Positions 1 through 7,868 of a stretch of DNA of 64,000 bases are shown piece after piece. This DNA comes from an uncultured Carboxylicivirga sp. GTDB lineage: Bacteria > Bacteroidota > Bacteroidia > Bacteroidales > Marinilabiliaceae. The stretch spans positions 1-64,000 of the forward strand of contig CANLLN010000012.1 of assembly GCA_947491945.1 (NCBI GenBank), written 5' to 3'. A program made the position numbers and the translations under genes. The notes under the pieces were generated by a model. That model was not told the origin of the DNA and did not search any database. It was given only the letters and a program-made list of their open reading frames with translations. Position 1 is the stretch's first letter, and each line of letters starts with the position of its first letter.

Positions 1-52
1 GTTCGTTGTCCGAAGCCCGTTTTTGCTACTCCCCTCGTTTGTGAAGCGGCTG

Positions 53-85
53 CAAAGGTAAGGTTTTTTATTCCAAAATTCCAAA
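53..85 (-). promoter_or_regulatory. Leftward Bacteroidota-type promoter, possibly for an rRNA operon outside the window
   Basis: On the minus strand there is a perfect TACCTTTG -7 box (plus-strand 53-60) with a TTTG 21 bases upstream (plus-strand 82-85). The upstream DNA is very A+T rich and carries a tandem TTCCAAAA repeat, like an UP element. No coding start follows before the window edge, and the transcribed strand runs into a GC-richer leader. Such a strong promoter without a nearby gene suggests an rRNA operon beyond position 1, but this is inference. Confidence 0.5.
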
Positions 86-256
86 ATTATTTTTCAATTA
101 TTTTGGCGCTTATTTTTGACAGAACAAACAAGTTATAAACTCTCTTTTTCCTTGTCAATAGCCCTTTGCAATTTCATCTTTCAAAATGTATCGATAAGCG
201 CCTAAACCCTTATCAACCGTGCCTTTCAGCAGAACCATTGTCCTCAAAAGCGGGTG

Positions 257-288
257 CAAAATAACGACGTTTATTTCGCATATCCAAA
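257..288 (-). promoter_or_regulatory. Second leftward promoter-like site upstream of the first
   Basis: The minus strand reads TTATTTTG (257-264; one mismatch to TAnnTTTG) with TTTG exactly 20 bases upstream (285-288). The bases around it, AAGCGGGTGCAAAATAA, resemble those around the first site, AAGCGGCTGCAAAGGTAA. Two similar sites about 200 bases apart in the same direction look like tandem promoters. No gene is visible in 1-432 apart from these signals. Confidence 0.35.
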
Positions 289-432
289 TTTAAATGAGCT
301 TTATTTTTGAAGATATTTACCAAAGTAAAGCTTAGGAATTGTGGCTGTGAATGTTAGTGGCTGAAAAAAAATTATCGTAGAAAGAAAAATTAGCCCAATG
401 GAATAAAATCCAGTCGAAACTACCAATACATA

Positions 433-999
433 CTATATATAATTAGCGACAGGACTAAAACAATTCCGTTCGTATTCCTTTTTAAAATCCACAACATCCA
501 CTTCTTTGATTGTCCCTGGATAAGTCATAAGCATAAGATCAACCTCCGCCCCACCCCTACGCATCGGCATCTGCTGATATTCGTATTCATTAAGCACAAA
601 GCCCAGGCGCTCATAAAAAGCAATACGCCGCCGATTAAGAGGTGAATTAGGTAACTCAACTTCCAATATAACTTTTTGAGCAAGACCTTGCAAAAACTGT
701 TTAATCATAGCCCTCCCAACACCCTTTCCCCTCATGCCCTCAGTTGTAGCCAGGTGCTCGAGGTACACGCTATTATCGAACTGCCACCACAACAGTATGC
801 CAACGAAGATACTTCCTGAATAAACCACCTCATAGCGATAGCGTGATTGCTGCATAATAACACTCTGCACATCGAGCTGCCGCCGCTCATCCACAGGGAA
901 AGCATTGCAATAAAGCATCCATGAAACTTCAAAATCATCCTCATCAACCGATTTAAGCTGACGAAATATCAAACCTATGTGTTCGCTACTTTTGCTCAT
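433..999 (-). CDS. GNAT family N-acetyltransferase
   Basis: A predicted GCN5-related N-acetyltransferase of 188 residues, expected to transfer an acetyl group from acetyl-CoA to an unidentified amine in the cytoplasm. The acetyl-CoA pyrophosphate loop is visible as RGKGVG at about residues 90-95, after the strand LEHLATTE, and the typical C-terminal FYERLGF element follows. I place the start at the ATG at 999 (MSKSSEHIG) because the upstream in-frame stretch to 1062 is rich in Trp, Cys and Tyr and does not look like a protein N-terminus; the ATG at 1008 is a close alternative. It lies 94 bases downstream of pepE on the same strand and could be cotranscribed. The family is clear, the substrate is not. 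Confidence 0.8.
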   Translation of the reverse strand: MSKSSEHIGLIFRQLKSVDEDDFEVSWMLYCNAFPVDERRQLDVQSVIMQQSRYRYEVVYSGSIFVGILLWWQFDNSVYLEHLATTEGMRGKGVGRAMIKQFLQGLAQKVILEVELPNSPLNRRRIAFYERLGFVLNEYEYQQMPMRRGGAEVDLMLMTYPGTIKEVDVVDFKKEYERNCFSPVANYI

Positions 1000-1093
1000 T
1001 ATATACATATAATAAAAACAGCACCAACCCACCCCCACAGAAAAAGGCTTATGGAAGCACATTGGTACTATACTTTATGATATCCCGAAGAAG

Positions 1094-1804
1094 TTACAAC
1101 TCCATCAGAAAATCAAAATCTCCATCGGGCTGTATCTCATATGGCTCCTTCCCATATTGAAAAACACGTAAGGGAAGCTGTCCCTTAAAGCCAATCTTTC
1201 CTTCATAAATAGTAAACATGCAACCTTCACGCAATCCAACGACCGTAGTTTTCTTGTTAATCTCCAGAAACTCAAGAATCCGCTGCTCCCGCGTTTCACC
1301 GCCATGCCCCTCAGGATTGGCATCGAGGTAGTGAGGGTTAATCTGAAAAGGTACCAGATTAAGCGCATCAAAACCCATTGGATCAATAATGGGCATATCA
1401 TTAGTTGTTTTAATGCTTGGACAGGCAAGGTTTGATCCGGCACTCCATCCTATATACTTTGTTCCACCCAATACTTTCTTCCGAATAGGTTCTGTAAGTT
1501 TGTTATCATGAATCATACGTAAAAGCTGCCAGGTACTCCCTCCTCCTACAACGATTGCCTCTGCATCTTCAACCGCTTTAACCGGGTCGCTAAAATGGTG
1601 AATGGACACCACATCATGCCCCACCTCTTGAAAACGGGTTTTTACTTTTGTCTCGTAATCATCAAACGACACCGTTACACCTGCATAGGGTATAAATAAA
1701 CACTTTACTTTTTCTTTCCCCAAAAAACGAACAATATCATGTTTGGGATAATCAAGATAGGCCTCACCGGCCATGGTTGAATTAGAGATTAATAATAGAT
1801 TCAT
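1094..1804 (-). CDS. pepE: Peptidase E, alpha-aspartyl dipeptidase (family S51)
   Basis: A 236-residue cytoplasmic dipeptidase that hydrolyses dipeptides with N-terminal aspartate. The length matches the family. The nucleophile elbow GWSAGSN puts the catalytic serine at residue 121; Asp136 (TTNDMP) and His158 (NPHYLD) sit where the Salmonella PepE triad Ser120/Asp135/His157 predicts. The GGGSTWQLL segment at 87-95 is also family-typical. The gene is 61 bases downstream of the MacB-like permease gene on the same strand, so the two could be cotranscribed, although the spacer holds a degenerate A+T-rich repeat. Peptide salvage is the likely role. Confidence 0.92.
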   Translation of the reverse strand: MNLLLISNSTMAGEAYLDYPKHDIVRFLGKEKVKCLFIPYAGVTVSFDDYETKVKTRFQEVGHDVVSIHHFSDPVKAVEDAEAIVVGGGSTWQLLRMIHDNKLTEPIRKKVLGGTKYIGWSAGSNLACPSIKTTNDMPIIDPMGFDALNLVPFQINPHYLDANPEGHGGETREQRILEFLEINKKTTVVGLREGCMFTIYEGKIGFKGQLPLRVFQYGKEPYEIQPDGDFDFLMEL

Positions 1805-1850
1805 AATTTAAGACTATTAGAATTTAGACTTTTAGATTTAAAAAAATGGA
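1805..1850. repeat. Degenerate TCTAAA-type short tandem repeat
   Basis: Between pepE and the permease gene the minus strand reads as a chain of slipped, roughly eight-base units of the form TCTAAAAG, TCTAAATT, CTAATAG, TCTTAAAT. It has no good hairpin or open reading frame. It looks like a decayed microsatellite or intergenic repeat. Confidence 0.45.
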
Positions 1851-1865
1851 TGTTTTAACTTTATA

Positions 1866-3122
1866 TTATAAGGCATTAATGGCTTCAACCGGATCCATGC
1901 GCGAGGCTTTCCAGGCTGGTATATAACCTGATAAAACTCCTATTACAGTTGATATTCCAAGTCCTTTGAGCACATTGACAAAAGACAAGGCCATTGGTCC
2001 ACCACTAATAACACTGACCGATACAGCAATACCAAAGACCAACAACAACCCGCCAATACCGCCCAGGAGAGAAAGAGCCGTGCTTTCGATCAAAAATTGA
2101 AGCAACACAAATCTGCGCTTGGCCCCTAATGCTTTTTGAATACCGATAATACGGGTACGCTCCTTAACAGATACGAACATGATATTGGCAATACCAAAGC
2201 CTCCCACCAAAATAGAAAAACCACCAATAAACCATCCGGCCAAATCAATAAAGTCAAAGAGGCTGTCAAAGTTTTTTTGGATCAGACTTATTTGATTCAG
2301 AGCAAAATCATTATCAGCCCTGGGTTTAATCCGACGAATAGACCGCATCACACCGGTTAACTCATCCAACATATCATCGGTACTATAACCCGCCTTTCCC
2401 TTCACCAGAATCATTGGATTAACCGACTCACTGCGCAAATTAAAAAGCGTTCGGGCATAATTAACCGGAATGATCATGTTTTTATCAAGACTATTCCCAA
2501 AAATATCAGATCCGGTGCGCAGCATAACACCAATCACCGTGAACTTACGCCCCATCATCTTGACACGTTTCCCAATGGGGTCGGCATCTTGAAAAAGCTC
2601 ATCAGCTATATCAGCACCAATTATAGCCACACTCATTCCGCTATTATTTTCATAAGGTGAAAAATAACGTCCTTCGGCAATCTCAAAGGTCCAAATATTA
2701 TCAAAACCATCCGACACACCCATTACAGCCACATTGTCATAGGCATTATCTTCATATTGAAGCATTTTTTGGGTCGTCATTACAAACGACACATCTTCTG
2801 CAATATTTGAAAGTCGCTTTACCTCCTGGTAATCATTTAGAGATGGCACCTGACGATTCATATATCGCCACCAGGGATATTCCGACTCCCCTTCAGGAGG
2901 AGTCCACGGCCACTTTTGTATATATACCACATTATTCCCCAATGAAGCAATGCTATCGCGCACCTGTTTCTCCAAAAAGTCAATCAGGGTAAAAACGGTG
3001 ATAATAGAAAAAATACCAATAGTCACGCCCGAGAGCGTCAGTATGGTCCGCATTAGATTTGTTCGCAGCGCATTGAGCGCAAACAAAAAACTTTCCTTAA
3101 AAAACTTATAGATGAGAATCAT
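1866..3122 (-). CDS. ABC transporter permease, MacB/FtsX type
   Basis: A 418-residue inner-membrane permease of the MacB (type VII ABC) architecture. It has an N-terminal membrane helix after NLMRTILTLSGVTIG, a long periplasmic domain (about residues 50-280) and three C-terminal helices belonging to an FtsX domain; VKERTRIIGIQKALGAK is the classic cytoplasmic coupling segment and DPVEAIN the usual C-terminal ending. I chose the ATG at 3122 (MILIYKFF) over the ATG at 3146 because the former matches family N-termini. MacB-like permeases move lipoproteins, peptides or drugs across the periplasm through mechanotransmission rather than membrane transport. No ATPase or adaptor gene is present beside it, so the partner must be encoded elsewhere. 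Confidence 0.88.
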   Translation of the reverse strand: MILIYKFFKESFLFALNALRTNLMRTILTLSGVTIGIFSIITVFTLIDFLEKQVRDSIASLGNNVVYIQKWPWTPPEGESEYPWWRYMNRQVPSLNDYQEVKRLSNIAEDVSFVMTTQKMLQYEDNAYDNVAVMGVSDGFDNIWTFEIAEGRYFSPYENNSGMSVAIIGADIADELFQDADPIGKRVKMMGRKFTVIGVMLRTGSDIFGNSLDKNMIIPVNYARTLFNLRSESVNPMILVKGKAGYSTDDMLDELTGVMRSIRRIKPRADNDFALNQISLIQKNFDSLFDFIDLAGWFIGGFSILVGGFGIANIMFVSVKERTRIIGIQKALGAKRRFVLLQFLIESTALSLLGGIGGLLLVFGIAVSVSVISGGPMALSFVNVLKGLGISTVIGVLSGYIPAWKASRMDPVEAINAL

Positions 3123-3182
3123 AAGTACTCCAATTTGAGTAAGCAAGATAGGATAAAAAGTCTGAAGTACATAGTGCTCTTA

Positions 3183-3227
3183 CGGATGCAATCTTGATGA
3201 ATAGATTGTAAATAAAAATCGCATCCG
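3183..3227. repeat. Nested inverted repeat upstream of the permease gene
   Basis: The arms CGGATGC (3183-3189) and GCATCCG (3221-3227) pair perfectly and enclose a second hairpin, CAATCT (3189-3194) with AGATTG (3203-3208). The gap 3147-3760 otherwise holds no convincing gene. A related stretch (17 of 20 bases, around TTGATTAATAGATTGTATAT) recurs at about 3535-3554. Confidence 0.4.
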
Positions 3228-3760
3228 CAGGTTCCTATGAACACAATTTGCAAACTAGATAAAAAGGAATATCGAAATAACTCCCTTCAACTAACGTAAT
3301 GCACAAAGGCAATAAAAACTTTTGACCGCTGTTAACTATTCGGAAAAGAGTAGGCAGAAAACAATACCAAAACATGCCAATAAATAACGCATCGCACACT
3401 AGCAGGCTTGTAAAAATCCTTTTTACTATCCAATTAGTAAACATTTTAAAAAAATTGAGAAAAATTCAGGATCAAGACGAATTGAGGTAACGCTATGAAT
3501 GCTAGTGTCAGGATAATTTAATGATTTAAGACTGCTTGATTAATAGATTGTATATTATTATCATAATACTTCCATTACCTTAGGACTCCCTTTCCCCGTT
3601 TTCTGGCAATCAAACACCTGAGATTTTAAGGATGCATGACAATGCAAAATAGTTATGAAATTCCGGCTACTAATCCGCGCTGAAGCAATTTTCTAGTAAT
3701 ACCAGCAGGCATCAGCACAAGAAAGATAGTTGCTGCAACACATTTATTATCTTAAGCACC

Positions 3761-3790
3761 TTGTTGGCAATGCTTATTTTCTTATTTTTG
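3761..3790 (+). promoter_or_regulatory. Promoter of purH (TTG-N19-TAnnTTTG)
   Basis: TTG at 3761-3763, then exactly 19 bases, then TATTTTTG at 3783-3790, fitting the Bacteroidota housekeeping sigma consensus. The purH ATG follows 24 bases after the box. Confidence 0.75.
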
Positions 3791-3813
3791 CGGAAAGAAC
3801 TAAAAGGATATAA

Positions 3814-5403
3814 ATGAATAGGTTAAAAAAGGTAAAATCGGCTTTGATTTCCGTCTTCCACAAGGACGGTTTGGATGAAATCATAAAAACACTGCACGAA
3901 CAGGGCGTTACAATTTATTCCACCGGCGGCACCCAGGCATTTATCGAAAGCCTGAATGTACCATGTGAGCGTGTTGAAGATCTAACAAGCTACCCCTCCA
4001 TTTTAGGTGGTCGTGTGAAAACCTTGCACCCGAAAATTTTTGGTGGCATTCTTGCCCGTCGCGATAACGAAGGGGATTTAGAACAATTGGCACAGTACGA
4101 TATACCTGAAATAGACCTGATTATTGTGGATTTATATCCGTTTGAAGCCACCGTGGCCTCGGGCGCTCCACTGCAAGACATCATAGAAAAAATTGATATC
4201 GGTGGGATCTCCCTAATCCGTGGTGCCGCTAAAAACTACAATGACGTTATTATTGTTCCATCGAAAGAGCAATATGCCGACCTACTGAACATTCTAAAAG
4301 AAAAGAATGGCCAGTCAAGCCTTGAAGATCGGATGCAATTTGCGGCTGCAGCCTTTGGCGTATCATCGCACTACGACTCGGCCATTTCCAACTTCTTCAA
4401 CAAAGACAAAGAAGACATGGAGCGCATCAGCCTTAACAACGGAGATGTGCTGCGCTACGGTGAAAACCCCCACCAGAAAGCCACCATTTTCAAGTACAAT
4501 AATGTGAAAGAAGGTGCCGCCCTGGCTGATGCTAAAGTACTGCAAGGCAAAGCATTGTCTTACAATAATATGCTAGATGCAGATGCCGCATGGAAAGCTG
4601 CGAGCGATGCCTACCATTCAGTTAATCATATCGATGGCAAGCAGGCCGTATCGGTGGTAAAACACCTCAACCCATGCGGACTGGCGGTTACCAACAATAT
4701 TATGAAATCTCTGGAGTTGGCGTGGGCCGGTGATCCCATATCTGCCTTCGGTGGTATCATCTGCTTTACCGATACTGTTACCGGCGATATTGCCGAGTGG
4801 TTTGCCAAGCGTTTTGTCGAAATAATTATTGCACCGGCCTACACACCGGAAGCATTGGAAATCTTCGGCAAGAAAAAGAACCTTAGACTGCTGGAGACAC
4901 CCATCAAGAATGAGTTGACGGGTGAAAAACTAATCCGCTCGGTAAGTGGTGCCATCTTGGTTCAGGATGAAGACGAGGGAGTTGATTCTGATTTTAAAAA
5001 TGTTACTGAAAAACAGTTTGATGCCACCAAGATGGAGTTGGCTAAGTTTGGTATTACTGCCTGTAAGCACCTTAAGAGCAATGCCATTGCCGTAGTTACG
5101 GAACAAAACGATGGTAGCTTTTGGCTGACGGGTGCCGGAATGGGACAGCCCAACCGCCTGGACAGCATGCGCCAGCTAACAATGCCTCGCTTCGATATGA
5201 AAGAGGGTGTTGACATGGCACAGTCGGTGGTTATTTCAGATGCCTTCTTCCCCTTCCGCGACAGCATAGAAGCCGCCAATGAATACGGTGTTAAATACAT
5301 TGTAGAACCGGGTGGCAGTATTCGAGATGAAGAAGTTATTGAGGCCTGCAACGAGTTTGGCATGGCTATGTTATTCACAGGAAAACGTCATTTTAAACAT
5401 TAA
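3814..5403 (+). CDS. purH: Bifunctional AICAR formyltransferase / IMP cyclohydrolase
   Basis: A 529-residue cytoplasmic enzyme for the last two steps of purine synthesis: AICAR plus 10-formyl-tetrahydrofolate to FAICAR, then ring closure to IMP. The N-terminal MGS-like cyclohydrolase domain (about 1-125) shows STGGT and the GGRVKTLHPK loop. The C-terminal transformylase domain carries RYGENPHQ at about residue 215 and the catalytic KHLNPCG at about 284, and ends in the usual TGKRHFKH. Full length for the family. It has its own consensus promoter, and mreB begins 14 bases after its stop, so purH probably heads the rod-shape operon, an arrangement familiar in Bacteroidota. Confidence 0.97.
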   Translation: MNRLKKVKSALISVFHKDGLDEIIKTLHEQGVTIYSTGGTQAFIESLNVPCERVEDLTSYPSILGGRVKTLHPKIFGGILARRDNEGDLEQLAQYDIPEIDLIIVDLYPFEATVASGAPLQDIIEKIDIGGISLIRGAAKNYNDVIIVPSKEQYADLLNILKEKNGQSSLEDRMQFAAAAFGVSSHYDSAISNFFNKDKEDMERISLNNGDVLRYGENPHQKATIFKYNNVKEGAALADAKVLQGKALSYNNMLDADAAWKAASDAYHSVNHIDGKQAVSVVKHLNPCGLAVTNNIMKSLELAWAGDPISAFGGIICFTDTVTGDIAEWFAKRFVEIIIAPAYTPEALEIFGKKKNLRLLETPIKNELTGEKLIRSVSGAILVQDEDEGVDSDFKNVTEKQFDATKMELAKFGITACKHLKSNAIAVVTEQNDGSFWLTGAGMGQPNRLDSMRQLTMPRFDMKEGVDMAQSVVISDAFFPFRDSIEAANEYGVKYIVEPGGSIRDEEVIEACNEFGMAMLFTGKRHFKH

Positions 5404-5417
5404 AAATACACAGTTGA

Positions 5418-6443
5418 ATGGGACTATTTTCGTTCTTATCGCAAGAAATAGCCATCGACCTTGGTACAGCCAACACCATTATTATTCACGGGGATAAAAT
5501 TGTTGTTGATGAGCCATCTATCGTAGCGCTGAATCGCAAAACCGATAAGCTGGAGGCCATTGGAGAAAAGGCACGCCAGATGCATGGTAAAACACACGAT
5601 AACATCTATACCATACGCCCTTTACGCGATGGCGTAATTGCCGACTTTAACGCTGCCGAACAAATGATAAGAGGCATGATTAAGATGATTAATCAGAAGC
5701 CACGACTATTTGCTCCTTCGCTATCAATGGTGGTATGTATCCCTTCGGGCAGCACCGAGGTGGAAGTAAGAGCGGTGCGCGACTCGGCCGAGCACGCAGG
5801 AGGACGCGAAGTTCACATGATTTACGAACCCATGGCAGCCGCACTGGGTATAGGCCTCGACGTAGAAGCCCCCGAAGGTAATATGATTGTAGACATAGGG
5901 GGAGGTACAACTGAGATAGCGGTTATTTCGCTCGGCGGTATCGTAACTAATAAGTCCATTCGCATTGCCGGTGACGACCTTACGGCTGACATAACTGAAT
6001 ATATGCGCCGACAGCACAACATCAAGGTGGGCGAACGCACGGCAGAACAAATTAAGATTCATGTGGGGTCAGCCCTTCCAGAGCTGGAGGAGGCACCCAG
6101 CGATTACATTGTACAGGGACCCAACCAGATGACGGCATTGCCCATCGAGGTGCCAGTTTCATACCAGGAAATATCACATTGTCTGGAAAAATCAATCTCT
6201 AAGATTGAAACCGCCGTTCTATCAGCCCTGGAGCAGACACCTCCGGAGCTGTATAGCGACATTGTGAAAAATGGCATCTTCCTGGCCGGTGGTGGTGCCC
6301 TGCTGCGCGGATTGGATAAACGCCTGTCGGATAAAATCAATATCCCGTTCCATATCGCAGAAGATCCTCTTCATGCCGTGGCACGCGGTACTGGCATTGC
6401 GCTGAAAAATCGTCATCGCATACTGCCTTATTTGATCAGATAA
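5418..6443 (+). CDS. mreB: Rod shape-determining protein MreB
   Basis: A 341-residue bacterial actin that forms membrane-bound filaments and steers the elongation-specific peptidoglycan machinery. The actin phosphate-1 loop DLGTANTII is at about residues 14-22, the phosphate-2 region is DIGGGTTEIAVIS and the adenosine motif is LAGGGALLRGLD. It ends NRHRILPYLIR. Length and motifs are standard. It follows purH by 14 bases and precedes mreC, mreD, PBP2 and rodA, which together form the elongasome. A strong terminator-like hairpin lies between mreB and mreC and may lower expression of the downstream genes relative to mreB. Confidence 0.97.
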   Translation: MGLFSFLSQEIAIDLGTANTIIIHGDKIVVDEPSIVALNRKTDKLEAIGEKARQMHGKTHDNIYTIRPLRDGVIADFNAAEQMIRGMIKMINQKPRLFAPSLSMVVCIPSGSTEVEVRAVRDSAEHAGGREVHMIYEPMAAALGIGLDVEAPEGNMIVDIGGGTTEIAVISLGGIVTNKSIRIAGDDLTADITEYMRRQHNIKVGERTAEQIKIHVGSALPELEEAPSDYIVQGPNQMTALPIEVPVSYQEISHCLEKSISKIETAVLSALEQTPPELYSDIVKNGIFLAGGGALLRGLDKRLSDKINIPFHIAEDPLHAVARGTGIALKNRHRILPYLIR

Positions 6444-6463
6444 AATAGTCAGTAGAAACTAGA

Positions 6464-6505
6464 CAGTAGTCAGTGGTTACAATACCACTGACTACTGACT
6501 TTTTT
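6464..6505 (+). terminator. Perfect 14-bp hairpin with T-run between mreB and mreC
   Basis: CAGTAGTCAGTGGT (6464-6477) pairs perfectly with ACCACTGACTACTG (6484-6497) around a six-base loop, and six T residues follow at 6500-6505. It has the form of an intrinsic terminator but sits inside the mre operon. A partial copy of the arm, GTCAGTAG, also occurs at about 6448-6455. Confidence 0.65.
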
Positions 6506-6523
6506 ACTAATAACGATAGTTGC

Positions 6524-7354
6524 ATGAGAGACTTTATACGCTTTATTATTAAATACCACTTTGCGATTCTTTTCCTCATTATCGAAGTTGTGTCTCTTTT
6601 GTTAGTTGTTAACTACAATGCTTATCAGCGCTCCACCTTCCTGTCATCGGCAAACGCCGTCACAGGCGGCATACTAAAACGCTACAATACAGGATCGGAA
6701 TATTTAATGCTTCGTGAAATTAACGAAGACCTGGCCCGTGAAAACGCCTATCTGCGCAGTCGACTGCCCGAATCATACCGTGCCTCAAAAGATTATTTTA
6801 ACATGGTGCACGACAGTTTAAATATGCAGGAGTATGTATACCGTTCGGCTCGTGTAATTAACAACTCTACCAATCGACGCTTTAATTATGTAACCCTCAA
6901 CAAAGGGCGTCTCAACGGTATTGAACCCGAAATGGGAGTTATCTCCAACAAGGGAGCTGTGGGCATTGTTAAAAACGTATCGAATCATTACGCCACTGTT
7001 ATTTCTATCATCAACACGCGCCTAAAAATATCGGCTAAACTAAAGGAGTCTGACTTTTTTGGCTCATTGGAGTGGGACGGCACCTCTTATCAGCATGTTA
7101 GCTTACTGGACATACCGCGCCATGCCAAAGTCAATGTTGGCGATCTGGTGGTTACCAGTGGCTACTCCTCCATCTTTCCCGAAGACATACAGCTGGGTAG
7201 TGTTGAAAGCGTAAAACTGGATAAAGGCGCCAGCTTCTATCGCATCAAAGTAAAGCTATCGGTAGATTTTAAAAATCTGGCCTTTGTGGAAGTCATTGGC
7301 CACACTTCGCGCGATGAACAAATTAAACTAGAAAAGGAGACCGAAGATGATTAA
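6524..7354 (+). CDS. mreC: Rod shape-determining protein MreC
   Basis: A 276-residue bitopic inner-membrane protein that bridges MreB filaments to the periplasmic synthases PBP2 and RodA. One membrane helix spans about residues 11-30, followed by a predicted coiled coil (REINEDLARENAYLRSRL) and the two-lobed beta-barrel domain, with the family-typical NKGAVGIV and VGDLVVTSGYSSIFPE. I chose the ATG at 6524 (MRDFIRF) because the in-frame extension to 6473 would lie inside the hairpin upstream. The last eight bases overlap mreD, which suggests translational coupling. Confidence 0.94.
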   Translation: MRDFIRFIIKYHFAILFLIIEVVSLLLVVNYNAYQRSTFLSSANAVTGGILKRYNTGSEYLMLREINEDLARENAYLRSRLPESYRASKDYFNMVHDSLNMQEYVYRSARVINNSTNRRFNYVTLNKGRLNGIEPEMGVISNKGAVGIVKNVSNHYATVISIINTRLKISAKLKESDFFGSLEWDGTSYQHVSLLDIPRHAKVNVGDLVVTSGYSSIFPEDIQLGSVESVKLDKGASFYRIKVKLSVDFKNLAFVEVIGHTSRDEQIKLEKETEDD

Positions 7355-7865
7355 TTACCTGCCAAGATATCTCTTTAACTTTGTGTTTTTTACACTGGTT
7401 CAGGTACTGGTACTTAACAATATTCAGTTAAGCGGCTTTGTTAACCCCTATCTCTATATCATTTTCATTATCACACTGCCCTTTGAAATACCGGGTTGGC
7501 TACTTCTGCTCTTTGGATTCTCCTCGGGCATGATCATTGATATTTTCAGTAATACACCGGGCATGCATGCTTCAGCCACCGTATTTATGAGCTTCGTACG
7601 GCCTTATGTACTCCGCCTTTTTGCGCCGCGCGATGAATATCAACCGGGCACGCTTCCTACCATGGGCTACTATGGCATTGGCTGGTTTCTGCGTTACTCT
7701 GCCATTCTTGTGTTTGCCCATCACCTGTTCCTCTTCTTCATAGAAGTATTCTCAGTAACACACTTCTTTTCCACGCTGGTGCGAGTATTTACCAGCATGC
7801 TGCTTACCATATTACTGATTGTGATTGCGCAATTATTTAGTCAAGGTAAAAAACAAGGGAGGTAA
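7347..7865 (+). CDS. mreD: Rod shape-determining protein MreD
   Basis: A 172-residue, strongly hydrophobic inner-membrane protein with about five helices, the expected size for MreD. It is identified mainly by hydropathy and its fixed place between mreC and PBP2; the segment GMIIDIFSNTPGMHASA matches the conserved centre of the family. It belongs to the elongation complex with MreB, MreC, PBP2 and RodA. It overlaps mreC by eight bases and stops three bases before the PBP2 start. Confidence 0.92.
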   Translation: MINYLPRYLFNFVFFTLVQVLVLNNIQLSGFVNPYLYIIFIITLPFEIPGWLLLLFGFSSGMIIDIFSNTPGMHASATVFMSFVRPYVLRLFAPRDEYQPGTLPTMGYYGIGWFLRYSAILVFAHHLFLFFIEVFSVTHFFSTLVRVFTSMLLTILLIVIAQLFSQGKKQGR

Positions 7866-7868
7866 CAC

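Noticed and set aside
3235-3444. 69-residue leftward reading frame before the permease gene
   Set aside because: Its product is rich in Phe, Leu and Cys with no recognisable topology or homologue, and the DNA is A+T-rich non-coding in character. No promoter box is positioned for it.
4962-5378. 138-residue frame opposite purH, and similar long antisense frames opposite mreB, PBP2, typA and nadB
   Set aside because: They are shadows of strongly coding genes on the other strand and show no protein-like motifs or start signals.
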